Notes: a model not told the origin generated them from the sequence alone. A DNA stretch of 64,000 bases from Sphingobacterium oryzagri (GCF_028736175.1 NZ_CP117880.1:4402001-4466000), one strand, 5' to 3'. Shown: positions 26,210 to 35,795, counted from the first letter of the stretch. Made by a program: numbers and translations.

Positions 26210-28582
26210 TTACAATGGATATGTTTTTGAAAGGATAATATCTTCCGTTAATTTAATATCATCAGAAGCCGGTCCTACGAGCAGTTTAAACTTGCCTTTC
26301 TCGGTTTTCCATTGACGATCTAATCCCCATAATTTTAAATCATCCTTGCGCAAGACAAAACTTACTTCCTGCGATTCACCCTTTTTAATTGGCTGGCGGA
26401 TAAACTTTTTCAATTGTTTGACCGGCGTTACCACGCTGCTCACTTGATCAACAACATACAGTTGAACAACCTCTTCACCATCACGTTCGCCCACATTCTT
26501 CACGTTCAAACGAACGGTACACGCAAAGTCGTCAGCATTTTCAGCAAGTTCTACGCGCAAATCGCTGTAATCAAACTGCGTATAACTTAACCCATAACCA
26601 AAAGCATAAAGCGGCTTCGCATCAAACTCGACATAGTCGTGATGTGTAGGCTTCGTATGATTGTAATGTATAGGCAACTGCCCAACAGCTTTCGCGACCG
26701 AGATTGGCAACCGACCAGCAGGATTGTAATCGCCGAATAACACATCAGCAATGGCCAAACCGCCTTCTTGACCCGGATACCAGGCATTGACAATCGCAGG
26801 AATATGTTCAGCAGCCCAATTTAAATTTAATGGCCGCCCCATGATAGTGACAAGCACGATAGGCTTTCCGGTAGCATACAAGCGCTTAAGTAAAGTCATT
26901 TGATTACCTAACAAATCCAAAGTCGCACGGTCAAAACCTTCTCCACTTTCCATATCACTTACCGTGTTGGCGCCGCTTTCTACGTTGGCCGCACCGGTAG
27001 CCTGGTAAGACGTTTTGAAATCACGCGCACTGGAACCGCCCAATACCACGATCGTCACATCAGCACCTGTTGCTGCTGCAACCGCCGCGTCGATATCAGC
27101 AGCCGTTGTATCGCGGATGGCACAACCTTTGACGTAATCCACTCGGGTACTTTTTGACACAAGTGCACGCACGCCTTCCAAAACCGTTTGTACTTTCTCT
27201 TCAGGTTGTGGAGCCGTATAGTCGCCCAACTGGTTATAGATATTATCGGCATTGGGACCAATTACAGCGATACTTTTCAACGACTTGCTCAGCGGCAAGG
27301 TCGATTTTTCATTTTTCAACAACACGATTGCTTCCCGCGCGACCTGCCTTGCAAGGTCTTTGTTTGCTGCAGTGCCTACTTTCTTTTCGACAGCTTTTTC
27401 ATCCACATAGGGTTGTTCAAACAAACCTAAGCTAAATTTCATGTGCAATACGCGCGACACGGCTCTATCCAATGTTTGTTGATCGACAAAACCTTTCTTT
27501 ACGGCAGCCAACAGATTATTGTTGTAGCCAGAACCACTTAAATCGACATCCAGCCCCGCCTGTATGCTTTGTTGTGCAGCATCAACGGCCGTTTCTGCCG
27601 TAGCGTGCCCGCCATTCAATCCGGAAATACTCAACAAATCGGAGACGACAAAACCGCTGAATCCCCACTGTTTTCTTAATATATCGTTCAGAAGCCAGGC
27701 GTTGGACGAACAAGGAATCCCATCGATAGAATTATACGCGGTCATCACCGATCCGGCACCAGCTCTTACCGCTTTTTCAAATGGTGGCAAATAATAGTGC
27801 AACAGCGCACGTTCGCCCACGCTTACGCTACCGCCGTTGTGTCCGCCTTCCGGCACAGCGTAAGCCACGAAATGCTTAAGCGTAGCGATGATGTTATCTG
27901 TACCGCCAATTTTTTCGCCTTGAAAACCGCTCACCATAGCTTCGCCCATTTGTCCTATTAAATAAGGATCTTCTCCATAGGTTTCTTCTGTTCTGGACCA
28001 ACGCGGATCGCGCGCTAAATCCAACACCGGCCCGTAACCATTTTTTCCGCCTACGGCAGATGTTTCACGTGCAATGGTGCTGGCCATCTGCTGAATCAAT
28101 GCCGGATTCCAGGTGCTTGCCTGACCGATCGCCGTTGGAAATACCGTTGCGCCTATCGCCATGTGACCGTGTGGTGCTTCTTCCGACAAAATCAACGGAA
28201 TACCCAAACGCGTGCTATCCAGCATAAATTTTTGAAGCGCATTCGTTGCCCGTGCCGCTTCTTTCGGACTAAGCCCGTTGTCCAACGTTTTTTGTGTCCA
28301 TGGATCGGCACGCAAGGTTGCCCAAAGTAGCCCGATATGCTGTTGCTTTACTGCGTCTTTAAACTTTTTACTGGCGCGAACCGATTTACCATCTTTCTCA
28401 TACATCTCCCAGCCCAATAGTTTGGAGAGCTGCCCAACTTTCTCCTCTACCGTCATTCTTCCTAATAAATCCTGAACACGGTCTTCAATAGGCAGCTGAC
28501 TATTTTTATAAGGCAAAACCTGCGCTTCGGCCTGCAATCCAATGGAAGCTAGCCCGAAGAGAAGCAAATATTTAATTTTCAT
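26210..28582 (-). CDS. GH3 beta-glycosidase (BglX-like), secreted
   Basis: Glycoside hydrolase family 3, retaining exo-beta-glycosidases (often beta-glucosidase or beta-xylosidase). The 790-residue protein has a signal peptide cut near LQAEA-Q, the N-terminal TIM barrel with LSEEAPHGHM and TLKHFVAY, and the nucleophile motif WGFSGFVVSDLLSISG with Asp 315. A second alpha/beta domain follows (VLLKNEKSTLPL, IAVIGPNADN, and ADVTIVVLGGSS), then a C-terminal fibronectin-III-like domain (LNVKNVGERDGEEVVQLYV). The ATG at 28582 is used because the signal peptide begins there; an ATG at 28609 is also in frame. It follows the GH92 gene by 79 bases on the same strand and probably shares its transcript. 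Substrate cannot be read directly; a beta-glucosidase or beta-hexosidase role in glycoprotein glycan breakdown fits. Confidence 0.95.
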   Translation of the reverse strand: MKIKYLLLFGLASIGLQAEAQVLPYKNSQLPIEDRVQDLLGRMTVEEKVGQLSKLLGWEMYEKDGKSVRASKKFKDAVKQQHIGLLWATLRADPWTQKTLDNGLSPKEAARATNALQKFMLDSTRLGIPLILSEEAPHGHMAIGATVFPTAIGQASTWNPALIQQMASTIARETSAVGGKNGYGPVLDLARDPRWSRTEETYGEDPYLIGQMGEAMVSGFQGEKIGGTDNIIATLKHFVAYAVPEGGHNGGSVSVGERALLHYYLPPFEKAVRAGAGSVMTAYNSIDGIPCSSNAWLLNDILRKQWGFSGFVVSDLLSISGLNGGHATAETAVDAAQQSIQAGLDVDLSGSGYNNNLLAAVKKGFVDQQTLDRAVSRVLHMKFSLGLFEQPYVDEKAVEKKVGTAANKDLARQVAREAIVLLKNEKSTLPLSKSLKSIAVIGPNADNIYNQLGDYTAPQPEEKVQTVLEGVRALVSKSTRVDYVKGCAIRDTTAADIDAAVAAATGADVTIVVLGGSSARDFKTSYQATGAANVESGANTVSDMESGEGFDRATLDLLGNQMTLLKRLYATGKPIVLVTIMGRPLNLNWAAEHIPAIVNAWYPGQEGGLAIADVLFGDYNPAGRLPISVAKAVGQLPIHYNHTKPTHHDYVEFDAKPLYAFGYGLSYTQFDYSDLRVELAENADDFACTVRLNVKNVGERDGEEVVQLYVVDQVSSVVTPVKQLKKFIRQPIKKGESQEVSFVLRKDDLKLWGLDRQWKTEKGKFKLLVGPASDDIKLTEDIILSKTYPL

Positions 28583-28661
28583 CTTTTGTATTTTATGGTC
28601 GGGGAGCATTTATCGCACTCCCCTATTACTATATCAAACGTAATGCACAAACCGCAACACG

Positions 28662-30950
28662 CTATTGCACCGACGTTGGCCGAGTTTCTTTTGCCACACC
28701 AAAGGTCGCAGAAGGTTTTGCGCCCATATCAAACTCCAGTTTTCCACCTTTTATAACATCTTCATAGCTGATGTAAGACTTATCATAAGTCTTGCCATTC
28801 AAGCGTACGGCTTGTATATATTTGTTGTCTTGGCTATTATTGTGTGCCACGATTTCTAACGAAACACCTTTGTCCAACGCTAACGTAACTTTATCAAACA
28901 GCGGACTTCCAAAAATAAAAGGACCACCAGCTGGCGAAACTTGGTAAAAGCCTAGCGCAGACATTACATACCAAGCCGACATTTGCCCAACATCTTCATT
29001 GCCCGAGAGCCCGTCAACCTGGTCTGTATACAAGGTTTGCAACGTTTGGCGCACACGATCGGCAGCTTTCCAAGGCTGGCCAGCATAATTATACATATAA
29101 ATCACATGATGGCTAGGTTCATTACCATGCGCATACTGACCGATCAAGCCGCTAATATCAGGCGAAGCTTCCTCACCTAAATTGCCTTCCACAACAAATA
29201 ACGAATCAAGTTTTGTAATAAACTGCTCCTCGCTACCAAAAAGCTCCATAAAGCCGTTTACATTTTGCGGCACCAACCACGTATACTGCCAAGCATTTCC
29301 TTCTGTATAATCGTTGGCTAAGTGTGCCGAGTGAAACGGATCAAATTTACCCGGACGGAATTTACCGTTAGCATCTTTACCACGAAGAAATTGCAGATCT
29401 TTATCAAAATAATGTTTAAAAGCCTGACTGCGGTTAATAAAATATGTATAATCTTCTTTTTCACCGCGTAACTTTGCCACTTGCGCCAGACTCCAATCGG
29501 CTATAGCAAATTCAAGTCCTTTAGCTACCGATTCTACTTTTTCCTTATCGTATGGCACATATCCATACTTTTTATACGAATCCAAGCCGCGATCGTCTTT
29601 CATCGCCGACACCTTCATAGCTTCATAAGCCAGGTCTTTATCAAAACCATCGATGCCTTTTAGATAAGCATCCGCGACGACAATAATACCCGGGTTGCCT
29701 ACCATACAATCCGTTTCGTTGCCCACCAAATGCCACACCGGCAGTTTGCCTTGCTCCTGGTAAATCCGTAGCATGGTATTAACCATATCAGGCAAACGAT
29801 CGCGATGAATAATACTCATCAACGGATGAGCTGCACGGTAAGTATCCCATAGCGAAAATGTCGTATAGTTTGCACCAGAAGTAAGCTTATGCGGTTTAAA
29901 ATCCGACCCCATATAATCGCCGTTCACATCGTTAAACGTAGACGGAGCGAACATCGTATGATACAAGGCCGTATAAAATATTTTCTTTGATACGCTGTCT
30001 TTTGTTTCTACCTGAACTTTCTCAAGCGCCTTATTCCATGCTTGATCTGCGGCCTGTTTGGTTGCTTCAAAATCCCAGCCAGGCAGTTCTTCGGCCATGT
30101 TTTGCTTGGCATTTGCGATGCTTACCGGTGAAACGGCAACTTTGACAAAAATAACCGGATTATCGTCTTTTTTTGCAAAAGTGAGTGCGCCGTAAGTACG
30201 TCTCGCGCTGATGCTGTCTCCTTGCTGCACCGCTGTGCTATCGGCCAGAACATGGCCGGCAACCGGTTGCGAAAACGTTGCTGTAAAATAAATCTTTTGG
30301 TTTTTAGCCCAACCTTGCGAATACCGATATCCGGAAACGACCGTATCATTTTCTACCACAAGATGACCTTCTTTCTCACCCTCCCAGCCAATACCTGCAT
30401 CTAGATTGATCAATATTTTAGGCACTTCGCCTTTTGGAAATGCATATTTATGAAAACCTACACGCGTGGTAGCCGTTAGTTCGGCATCGACATTAAATCG
30501 ATCAAGGTGTACGCTGTAATAACCTGGACGTACCTTTTCAGATGCTCTTTTAAAAAGCGAGTAAGCACCTGTTTCCTCATCACCGTGCTCTCCTCTATCA
30601 AAACGCACATCGCCAGTGTATGGCAAAAATACGATATCGCCCAAATCGCCAATTCCCGTTCCGCTAAGGTGCTGGTGAGCAAAACCCATAATGGTGGAAT
30701 CAGAGATATGATATCCGGAAACCCAATCCCATCCGGTAGAAATGTTGGACGGGCCGAGTTGCACCGCACCGTACGGTACATTTGCGCCTACAAAAACATG
30801 TCCATGTCCACCGGTACCGATATAAGGATCCACATATTGTGTCAGAGACGCCGACTGTTGTACATCGGTGCCGACGCCACAAGATGCCAGCCCCAATAGC
30901 GGTACGCTACAAAAAAATAATTTCTTAACGAAACCTTTCATTACGATCAT
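28662..30950 (-). CDS. GH92 alpha-mannosidase, surface or periplasmic lipoprotein
   Basis: A complete family GH92 exo-alpha-mannosidase of 762 residues. The N-terminus is a lipoprotein signal ending GLASC (Cys 24). The N-terminal beta-sandwich begins YVDPYIGTGGHGHVFVGANV and continues with PYGAVQLGPSN and a GFAHQHLSGTG stretch; the catalytic (alpha/alpha)6 barrel contains TFSLWDTYRAAHPL, GNEPSHH (609-615) and NEDVGQMSAW (651-660), the conserved calcium and general acid/base regions. It is the first gene of an operon with GH3 downstream. The GH92 at the left edge is a paralogue, so this organism has at least two such enzymes here. Starts at 30950 and 30941 are both possible. Linkage preference (alpha-1,2, alpha-1,3 or other) cannot be judged by eye. 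Confidence 0.96.
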   Translation of the reverse strand: MIVMKGFVKKLFFCSVPLLGLASCGVGTDVQQSASLTQYVDPYIGTGGHGHVFVGANVPYGAVQLGPSNISTGWDWVSGYHISDSTIMGFAHQHLSGTGIGDLGDIVFLPYTGDVRFDRGEHGDEETGAYSLFKRASEKVRPGYYSVHLDRFNVDAELTATTRVGFHKYAFPKGEVPKILINLDAGIGWEGEKEGHLVVENDTVVSGYRYSQGWAKNQKIYFTATFSQPVAGHVLADSTAVQQGDSISARRTYGALTFAKKDDNPVIFVKVAVSPVSIANAKQNMAEELPGWDFEATKQAADQAWNKALEKVQVETKDSVSKKIFYTALYHTMFAPSTFNDVNGDYMGSDFKPHKLTSGANYTTFSLWDTYRAAHPLMSIIHRDRLPDMVNTMLRIYQEQGKLPVWHLVGNETDCMVGNPGIIVVADAYLKGIDGFDKDLAYEAMKVSAMKDDRGLDSYKKYGYVPYDKEKVESVAKGLEFAIADWSLAQVAKLRGEKEDYTYFINRSQAFKHYFDKDLQFLRGKDANGKFRPGKFDPFHSAHLANDYTEGNAWQYTWLVPQNVNGFMELFGSEEQFITKLDSLFVVEGNLGEEASPDISGLIGQYAHGNEPSHHVIYMYNYAGQPWKAADRVRQTLQTLYTDQVDGLSGNEDVGQMSAWYVMSALGFYQVSPAGGPFIFGSPLFDKVTLALDKGVSLEIVAHNNSQDNKYIQAVRLNGKTYDKSYISYEDVIKGGKLEFDMGAKPSATFGVAKETRPTSVQ

Positions 30951-31022
30951 AAATATGAACTATTATACTTTGGATAAATAAACGTTTACATTTTTTTTGA
31001 CGCTTGCCACGCGTGCAATCGT

Positions 31023-31030
31023 CAAATTTA
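31023..31030 (-). promoter_or_regulatory. Possible -7 box of the GH92-GH3 unit
   Basis: On the minus strand TAAATTTG matches TAnnTTTG exactly. A TTTG lies upstream but with a 24-base spacer, longer than usual, so support is partial. Confidence 0.35.
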
Positions 31031-31224
31031 CGGTTCTAATTTAACGTTTTAGCACAAATTAGCGTAATGTAACAGCTATTTTTCATGAAAAACTATTCCA
31101 GGTATTTTTGGACGAAAAAAAATATCACTAGATTGTACGTGTTTTACAACAACTAAATCCAGTCTAATCATAAAGACCAATGCGTGCATCATTTTGCCAA
31201 CATAAACTTATCAATAAAAATTAT

Positions 31225-33003
31225 ATGAAAATATCTCTCATCCGATGTGTAGTCGCCATTTTTGTGTGTTTATGCTTCACTAATAACGTACTACAGGCAC
31301 AATCGCCAAAAACCACGTGGTTTGAGGAAGCACGCTATGGCATGTTTATCCATTGGGGCCTATACAGCGCTGCTGAAGGCCTTTGGAAAGGCGAGCAGCT
31401 GCGCTATAATAATAATTACGCCGAGTGGATACGTTATCGAAATCGTATTTCAAAAGATGAATATGGCGAATTGGCCAAACGTTTTGTCTGGGAAAGTATT
31501 GATCCAGAACAATGGGTATTACTGGCTAAAGAAGCCGGAATGAAATATGTCATCATCACTTCTAAACATCATGATGGAGTGGCCTTGTGGGATACGAAAG
31601 TAGGCGACTACTCGCTTCCGAAGTTATCGGGAACAAACCGTGACGTTATTAAAGAAATCGCCGATGCCTGCCGCAAGCACGGGATGAAATTAGGCTTCTA
31701 CTACTCGCACTGGATAGATTGGGAACATCCTTATGCCTGGGACCATAACCAGGAGCTTACCGGCCATGTAACCGACGAGCAGTTTGATGAATATTGGCAG
31801 AAAAAAGCCATTCCTCAACTGCGTGAACTTCTTACAAACTACGGCGATATTGCGATGATGTGGTTTGACATGTGGATCCCTTATCAAAAAACAATTTTCA
31901 AGAAAGAACAACTCGAACAGGCGGCAACGCTTATCCGCGAATTACAGCCAAACTGCTTAATCAATTCGCGACTTGGACTCCCGACAGATGGGAAATATGT
32001 AGATTTTCAAACATTGGGAGATAATCAATTCGGAACGAGCTTTATCGATCATCCTTGGGAAACTCCGGGAACGATAGCGCACTCCTGGGGATACAACGGT
32101 CAGGAAAAAGAATGGCGATCTACAGGTCAGATTTTCGAACAATTGATCGGCAATGCGGCGCTAAATGGCGGCTACACGCTTAACATCGGTCCGCGCGCCG
32201 ATGGCTCGGTTCCGTATGAAAGCGTCAGTAGATTGAAAGATATCGGTCATTGGTTATCGACATATGGCGAAGCCGTGTATGGTACCACCGGATTAAAACT
32301 CAACGCACATCAACACGATTGGGGTACGATCACCAAGAAATCCCGTGAAAACGTGATCTACATGAACGTGTTTAATTGGCCGCTCGACCGTACGCTCCGC
32401 GTAACAGGCATTGACAGTAAACCTAAAAAGGTAACGCTGCTTTCCGCCGGCGATATCGTCGATCTTCCGTTCACACAATACGGCCCCTTGCTGCATATTA
32501 ACCTGCCTGCCAAACAAAGTGATCCATTTGTATCGGTCATCCGCGTTACCTATGATGAGCTTGACCTTTCGCCCGACATCGCTGCGGAATCGACCTTTGG
32601 AGGCTTTGCGCTTCGCGCCGATAATGCTTTAAATAAGGATAAACTGCGCGTATCCCAATACGATGGGAAACGACCTACACATATACAAACCAATAAAGAG
32701 TTGATCCGCTGGGAACTGTATTTACCGGCCGCGGGAACGTATAGCATGGATATTTCTTGCCACAATCCTACGGAAGAAAAAGTACATACCACAATACGCA
32801 TTGGTGACAAAACCATAGCCGCAGCGATAGAGCCAAGTGGAAATGTGGTATCCGAACCGAACCAAAATGATTACACATCCGAATTTTCGGATCAACGCAT
32901 TGGGGAGATACAGGTAGATAAACCTGGAAAATACATTGTCGAATTTCAACAGGAAACTGGTTCCACGTTGTGGCTAAATCGCTTATGGATAGTGAAGAAG
33001 TAG
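31225..33003 (+). CDS. GH29 alpha-L-fucosidase with C-terminal accessory domain
   Basis: A second GH29 enzyme, 592 residues from the ATG at 31225, where a signal peptide begins (cut near LQAQ). In-frame codons upstream to 31180 show no signal. GH29 signatures are ARYGMFIHWGLYS (36-48), TSKHHDGVALWD (112-123) and DIAMMWFDMWIPY with the expected nucleophile Asp 215; NAALNGGYTLNIGPRADGS closes the barrel. The C-terminal 120 residues (TYSMDISCHNPTEE through TLWLNRLWIVKK) form an added beta-sandwich like those that bind sugars. It is transcribed divergently from the GH92-GH3 unit. The difference in length and barrel details from the GH29 at 7308 suggests another fucose linkage. No terminator is clear after it. 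Confidence 0.95.
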   Translation: MKISLIRCVVAIFVCLCFTNNVLQAQSPKTTWFEEARYGMFIHWGLYSAAEGLWKGEQLRYNNNYAEWIRYRNRISKDEYGELAKRFVWESIDPEQWVLLAKEAGMKYVIITSKHHDGVALWDTKVGDYSLPKLSGTNRDVIKEIADACRKHGMKLGFYYSHWIDWEHPYAWDHNQELTGHVTDEQFDEYWQKKAIPQLRELLTNYGDIAMMWFDMWIPYQKTIFKKEQLEQAATLIRELQPNCLINSRLGLPTDGKYVDFQTLGDNQFGTSFIDHPWETPGTIAHSWGYNGQEKEWRSTGQIFEQLIGNAALNGGYTLNIGPRADGSVPYESVSRLKDIGHWLSTYGEAVYGTTGLKLNAHQHDWGTITKKSRENVIYMNVFNWPLDRTLRVTGIDSKPKKVTLLSAGDIVDLPFTQYGPLLHINLPAKQSDPFVSVIRVTYDELDLSPDIAAESTFGGFALRADNALNKDKLRVSQYDGKRPTHIQTNKELIRWELYLPAAGTYSMDISCHNPTEEKVHTTIRIGDKTIAAAIEPSGNVVSEPNQNDYTSEFSDQRIGEIQVDKPGKYIVEFQQETGSTLWLNRLWIVKK

Positions 33004-33040
33004 ATATTTCAAAAAATCAACGATTTAATTTGCAAAATAC

Positions 33041-33071
33041 TTGCAACTGACTACACAGAACAGTACTTTTG
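33041..33071 (+). promoter_or_regulatory. Promoter of the XusA-like gene
   Basis: TTG (33041-33043), a 20-base spacer and TACTTTTG (33064-33071) agree well with TTTG-N19-21-TAnnTTTG. The predicted transcript start is near 33078. Confidence 0.65.
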
Positions 33072-33080
33072 CACTGTTTA

Positions 33081-33095
33081 TATTAAGTCTAAATA
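33081..33095. promoter_or_regulatory. Operator-like 15-bp dyad at the transcript start
   Basis: TATTAAGTCTAAATA has the symmetric pattern TATTnAGnCTnAATA and lies about 10-24 bases after the -7 box, where a bound repressor would block transcription. Since the genes resemble an iron-siderophore system, an iron-responsive repressor is a natural guess, but the sequence does not match the classic Fur box. Confidence 0.4.
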
Positions 33096-33297
33096 GAATT
33101 AGGTTTGGCAATTTCGCTTAGCTAGTACATCAAGGCGGCAACCTTGAGCTAAAAAAGCGAGTTATCGATCAACATGAAGACATGGACTCCATTTAAACGG
33201 CGGTATATCTGTTAGCCAGCACGACACCGGCAAACAGATGTAACGCGAACACAACTTACAGGGAACTTATGTTTGCAGATTAATTTTGATATTAAAG

Positions 33298-33335
33298 ATA
33301 ACGCCACAACGAACGGCAATTCGTTATGGCGTTAT
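33298..33335. other. Leader hairpin, 16-bp stem with one mismatch
   Basis: 33298-33313 pairs with 33320-33335 around the loop CGGCAA, with a single C/A mismatch in the middle (arms ATAACGCCACAACGAA and TTCGTTATGGCGTTAT). No T run follows, so it is not a simple terminator. It lies 80 bases before the receptor start codon. Confidence 0.6.
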
Positions 33336-33416
33336 AGCTGAACTGACGGCAATCAGAAACAGCTTTCTATGCTTTTACCAGCATAAAACTAACTTCTAAC
33401 GCATTACCATTAAAAG

Positions 33417-35783
33417 ATGAAACAAAGTAATATTTTTTTTCTAATTATCTGCACGCTGTTATTTTTTTCTCCTGCGACAGCGCAGCAAAATAGTAAAACC
33501 TTTACAGGTCGTGTCCTCGCTGGTGGAGAGGCTGTAGCAGCTGCCACAGTAAGCATCGACGACCAAATTGTACATAGCGACGACAACGGTTATTTTAAAT
33601 TCAGCAACATTTCTGGCACAACCGTCAAAATAGAAATAACCGTCGTTGGCTTAGACGCTTTTAAAACACGTATCAAATTACCCGCAGAAACCACCGATCC
33701 CCTTGTTTTCAACCTTCAAAAAGACGATAAAAAAATTGAAGAAGTCCATGTTTTGGGCAGAACAGAACATCAGGAAATCAATCGACAAGCCTATAATATC
33801 GTAGCAGTTGATGCAAAAGCGCTTCACAATACCACCCTGGATCTTTCACACGCGTTAGATCGCGTATCGGGTGTAAGGGTGCGCGAAGCTGGCGGTGTAG
33901 GATCTGCCATTAATTTTTCACTGAACGGTTTCACCGGAAATCAGGTCAAGTTTTTTATCGACGGTATTCCGATGGATAATTTCGGTTCATCTTTTCAAAT
34001 TAATAATATACCGATTAACCTCGCCGAGCGATTGGAAGTTTACAAAGGCGTGGTACCGATCTGGCTAGGATCGGATGCACTGGGTGGTGCTGTAAACATT
34101 GTAACCGGAAACGGAAAGCCAAACTATCTCGATGTTTCCTATTCTTACGGATCTTTTAATACTCACCGTACCACAATCAACAGTGCAGTTACCAACAGCG
34201 CTGGCTGGACCTTTCAGTTAAACGCTTACCAAAACTATTCCGACAACAATTATTGGGTCAACACGGCCATTTCAGATTTAGAAACGAGACAATTTTACGC
34301 TGATGCACGCGTGCGTCGATTCCACGACACCTACCGCAACGAAACGGTAATCGGCCAGTTTGGTGTGGTCGGTAAATCTTTTGCAGATGCATTGCTAGTC
34401 GGCATAAATTTAGGTCAGAACCGTGCAGACATTCAAACTGGCGCTACGATGGAAACGGTATTTGGCGACTGGTTTCGCCGAGGAAGTATAGTGATGCCGA
34501 CATTAAAGTACCGGAAAAAAGATATCGTAAAAGGATTAGACGTATATCTAAACGCCAACTATAACTTGGGTTACGAGCAAAATATTGACACCGTGGCGCG
34601 GTTGTACAATTGGTTGGGTCAATACATTGAGCGCACGGCTCCTGCAGGAGAACGGAGTTACTCCATGTATAAATTCAGAAATAATATGGGCGTCGGCGCC
34701 GCAGGCCTAAATTATCGCATCAATGACCGACATACGGTAAGCTTAAATAATACGACGACAACCTTCGACCGTCGGGGTTCTGATGAATTAGCGCCATTCA
34801 ATGAAGCTTATGAACAGCCTCGAAAATCATTAAAAAACGTGTTGGGACTCAGCTATCAATATAGCACAGATCGCTGGAATGCTACCGTATTTGCAAAGGA
34901 TTTACGTCAGAATGTACGCTTTTCCGAAGCTTTTACGCCTGGTGGCGATGCCAGCCAGCCATTGCAATACCGGGAATTGGATATGCAATTTCAAGCTTTT
35001 GGTTATGGATTGGCAGGAACATACTTTATCCAGCCGTCCTTGCAGGCGAAAGTTTCTTTTGAACGCTCGTACAGGTTGCCAGATCCTTACGAGTTATTTG
35101 GTGATCTGATCAATACACAAGGAAATGTGTCCTTAAAGCCAGAATCCAGTAATAACATTAATCTAGGCCTTTCCTATGTAAAAACAATCGCGAAAATGCA
35201 CCATTTACATGGAGACATCAATCTTTTATTTCGTGAAGCTAAAGACTTTATTCGCCCCGATTTAAATCCTAATGGCACCCAGCAGGTGATGCGGAATCTT
35301 CTGGATGTTTCCAACCGTGGAATTGACTTCAGCTTACGATACGGATACCATAATAATTTCACCATCGGATTCAGCGGTACGTATCAAAACCTGCGTAACG
35401 AGGTAGAGTTCGAACCTGGTAGCACACGTGTTAGTCCGGTTTATCGCGATCGCATTCCAAACATTCCTTATTTCTACGGCAATGGTGATGCTTCTTATTT
35501 CATTCATAATCTGGCCGGAACCGGAAATCATCTGACGCTTACATACAATTTACTCTATGTACACGAATTCTTTTTGGCTTGGCCATCGCAGGGTGGATTG
35601 AAAAACCAAATTCCCGAACAATTTGCTCACGACCTGACCGCTACCTACACGCTGAAGGATGGCAGATACAATATTGGATTGGCCTGTAGAAACCTCTTCG
35701 ACAACAGACTATATGACAACTTCATGCTGCAGAAGCCAAGCCGCGCATTCAGCATTAAACTACGTTACTTCATCAATAAATAA
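33417..35783 (+). CDS. TonB-dependent receptor, XusA-like
   Basis: A 788-residue outer-membrane TonB-dependent receptor. In order: signal peptide (cut near ATAQQ), a carboxypeptidase-regulatory-like domain (TFTGRVLAGGEAVAAATVSI), the plug (LDLSHALDRVSGVRVREAGG, VKFFIDGIPMDNFG, LERLEVYKGV-like VPIWLGSDALGGAVNIV) and a barrel ending in the aromatic FSIKLRYFINK. It is much shorter than the SusC proteins and lacks the SusC signature, as expected for receptors of siderophores or other small ligands. The next gene, 12 bases downstream, encodes a DUF4374 lipoprotein. That pairing matches XusA with XusB in Bacteroides, a system that takes up foreign siderophores; the function here is inferred from that resemblance. 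Confidence 0.9.
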   Translation: MKQSNIFFLIICTLLFFSPATAQQNSKTFTGRVLAGGEAVAAATVSIDDQIVHSDDNGYFKFSNISGTTVKIEITVVGLDAFKTRIKLPAETTDPLVFNLQKDDKKIEEVHVLGRTEHQEINRQAYNIVAVDAKALHNTTLDLSHALDRVSGVRVREAGGVGSAINFSLNGFTGNQVKFFIDGIPMDNFGSSFQINNIPINLAERLEVYKGVVPIWLGSDALGGAVNIVTGNGKPNYLDVSYSYGSFNTHRTTINSAVTNSAGWTFQLNAYQNYSDNNYWVNTAISDLETRQFYADARVRRFHDTYRNETVIGQFGVVGKSFADALLVGINLGQNRADIQTGATMETVFGDWFRRGSIVMPTLKYRKKDIVKGLDVYLNANYNLGYEQNIDTVARLYNWLGQYIERTAPAGERSYSMYKFRNNMGVGAAGLNYRINDRHTVSLNNTTTTFDRRGSDELAPFNEAYEQPRKSLKNVLGLSYQYSTDRWNATVFAKDLRQNVRFSEAFTPGGDASQPLQYRELDMQFQAFGYGLAGTYFIQPSLQAKVSFERSYRLPDPYELFGDLINTQGNVSLKPESSNNINLGLSYVKTIAKMHHLHGDINLLFREAKDFIRPDLNPNGTQQVMRNLLDVSNRGIDFSLRYGYHNNFTIGFSGTYQNLRNEVEFEPGSTRVSPVYRDRIPNIPYFYGNGDASYFIHNLAGTGNHLTLTYNLLYVHEFFLAWPSQGGLKNQIPEQFAHDLTATYTLKDGRYNIGLACRNLFDNRLYDNFMLQKPSRAFSIKLRYFINK

Positions 35784-35795
35784 AATCATAAGAAA

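Larger units (their letters stand above)
33004..33416 (+). promoter_or_regulatory. Promoter and long leader before the XusA-like receptor
   Basis: This 413-base gap has a promoter (33041-33071), a dyad at the expected transcript start (33081-33095), then about 320 bases of leader containing AAGG-CGGCAA-CCTT (33132-33145) and a long hairpin (33298-33335). No reading frame of note lies here. The length and the folded elements suggest control at the RNA level, but no known riboswitch class is recognised. Confidence 0.45.

Noticed and set aside
33096..33416. Cobalamin or other known riboswitch in the leader of the TonB receptor
   Set aside because: I could not find the conserved core of the B12 class or of any other class; only unassigned hairpins are visible.
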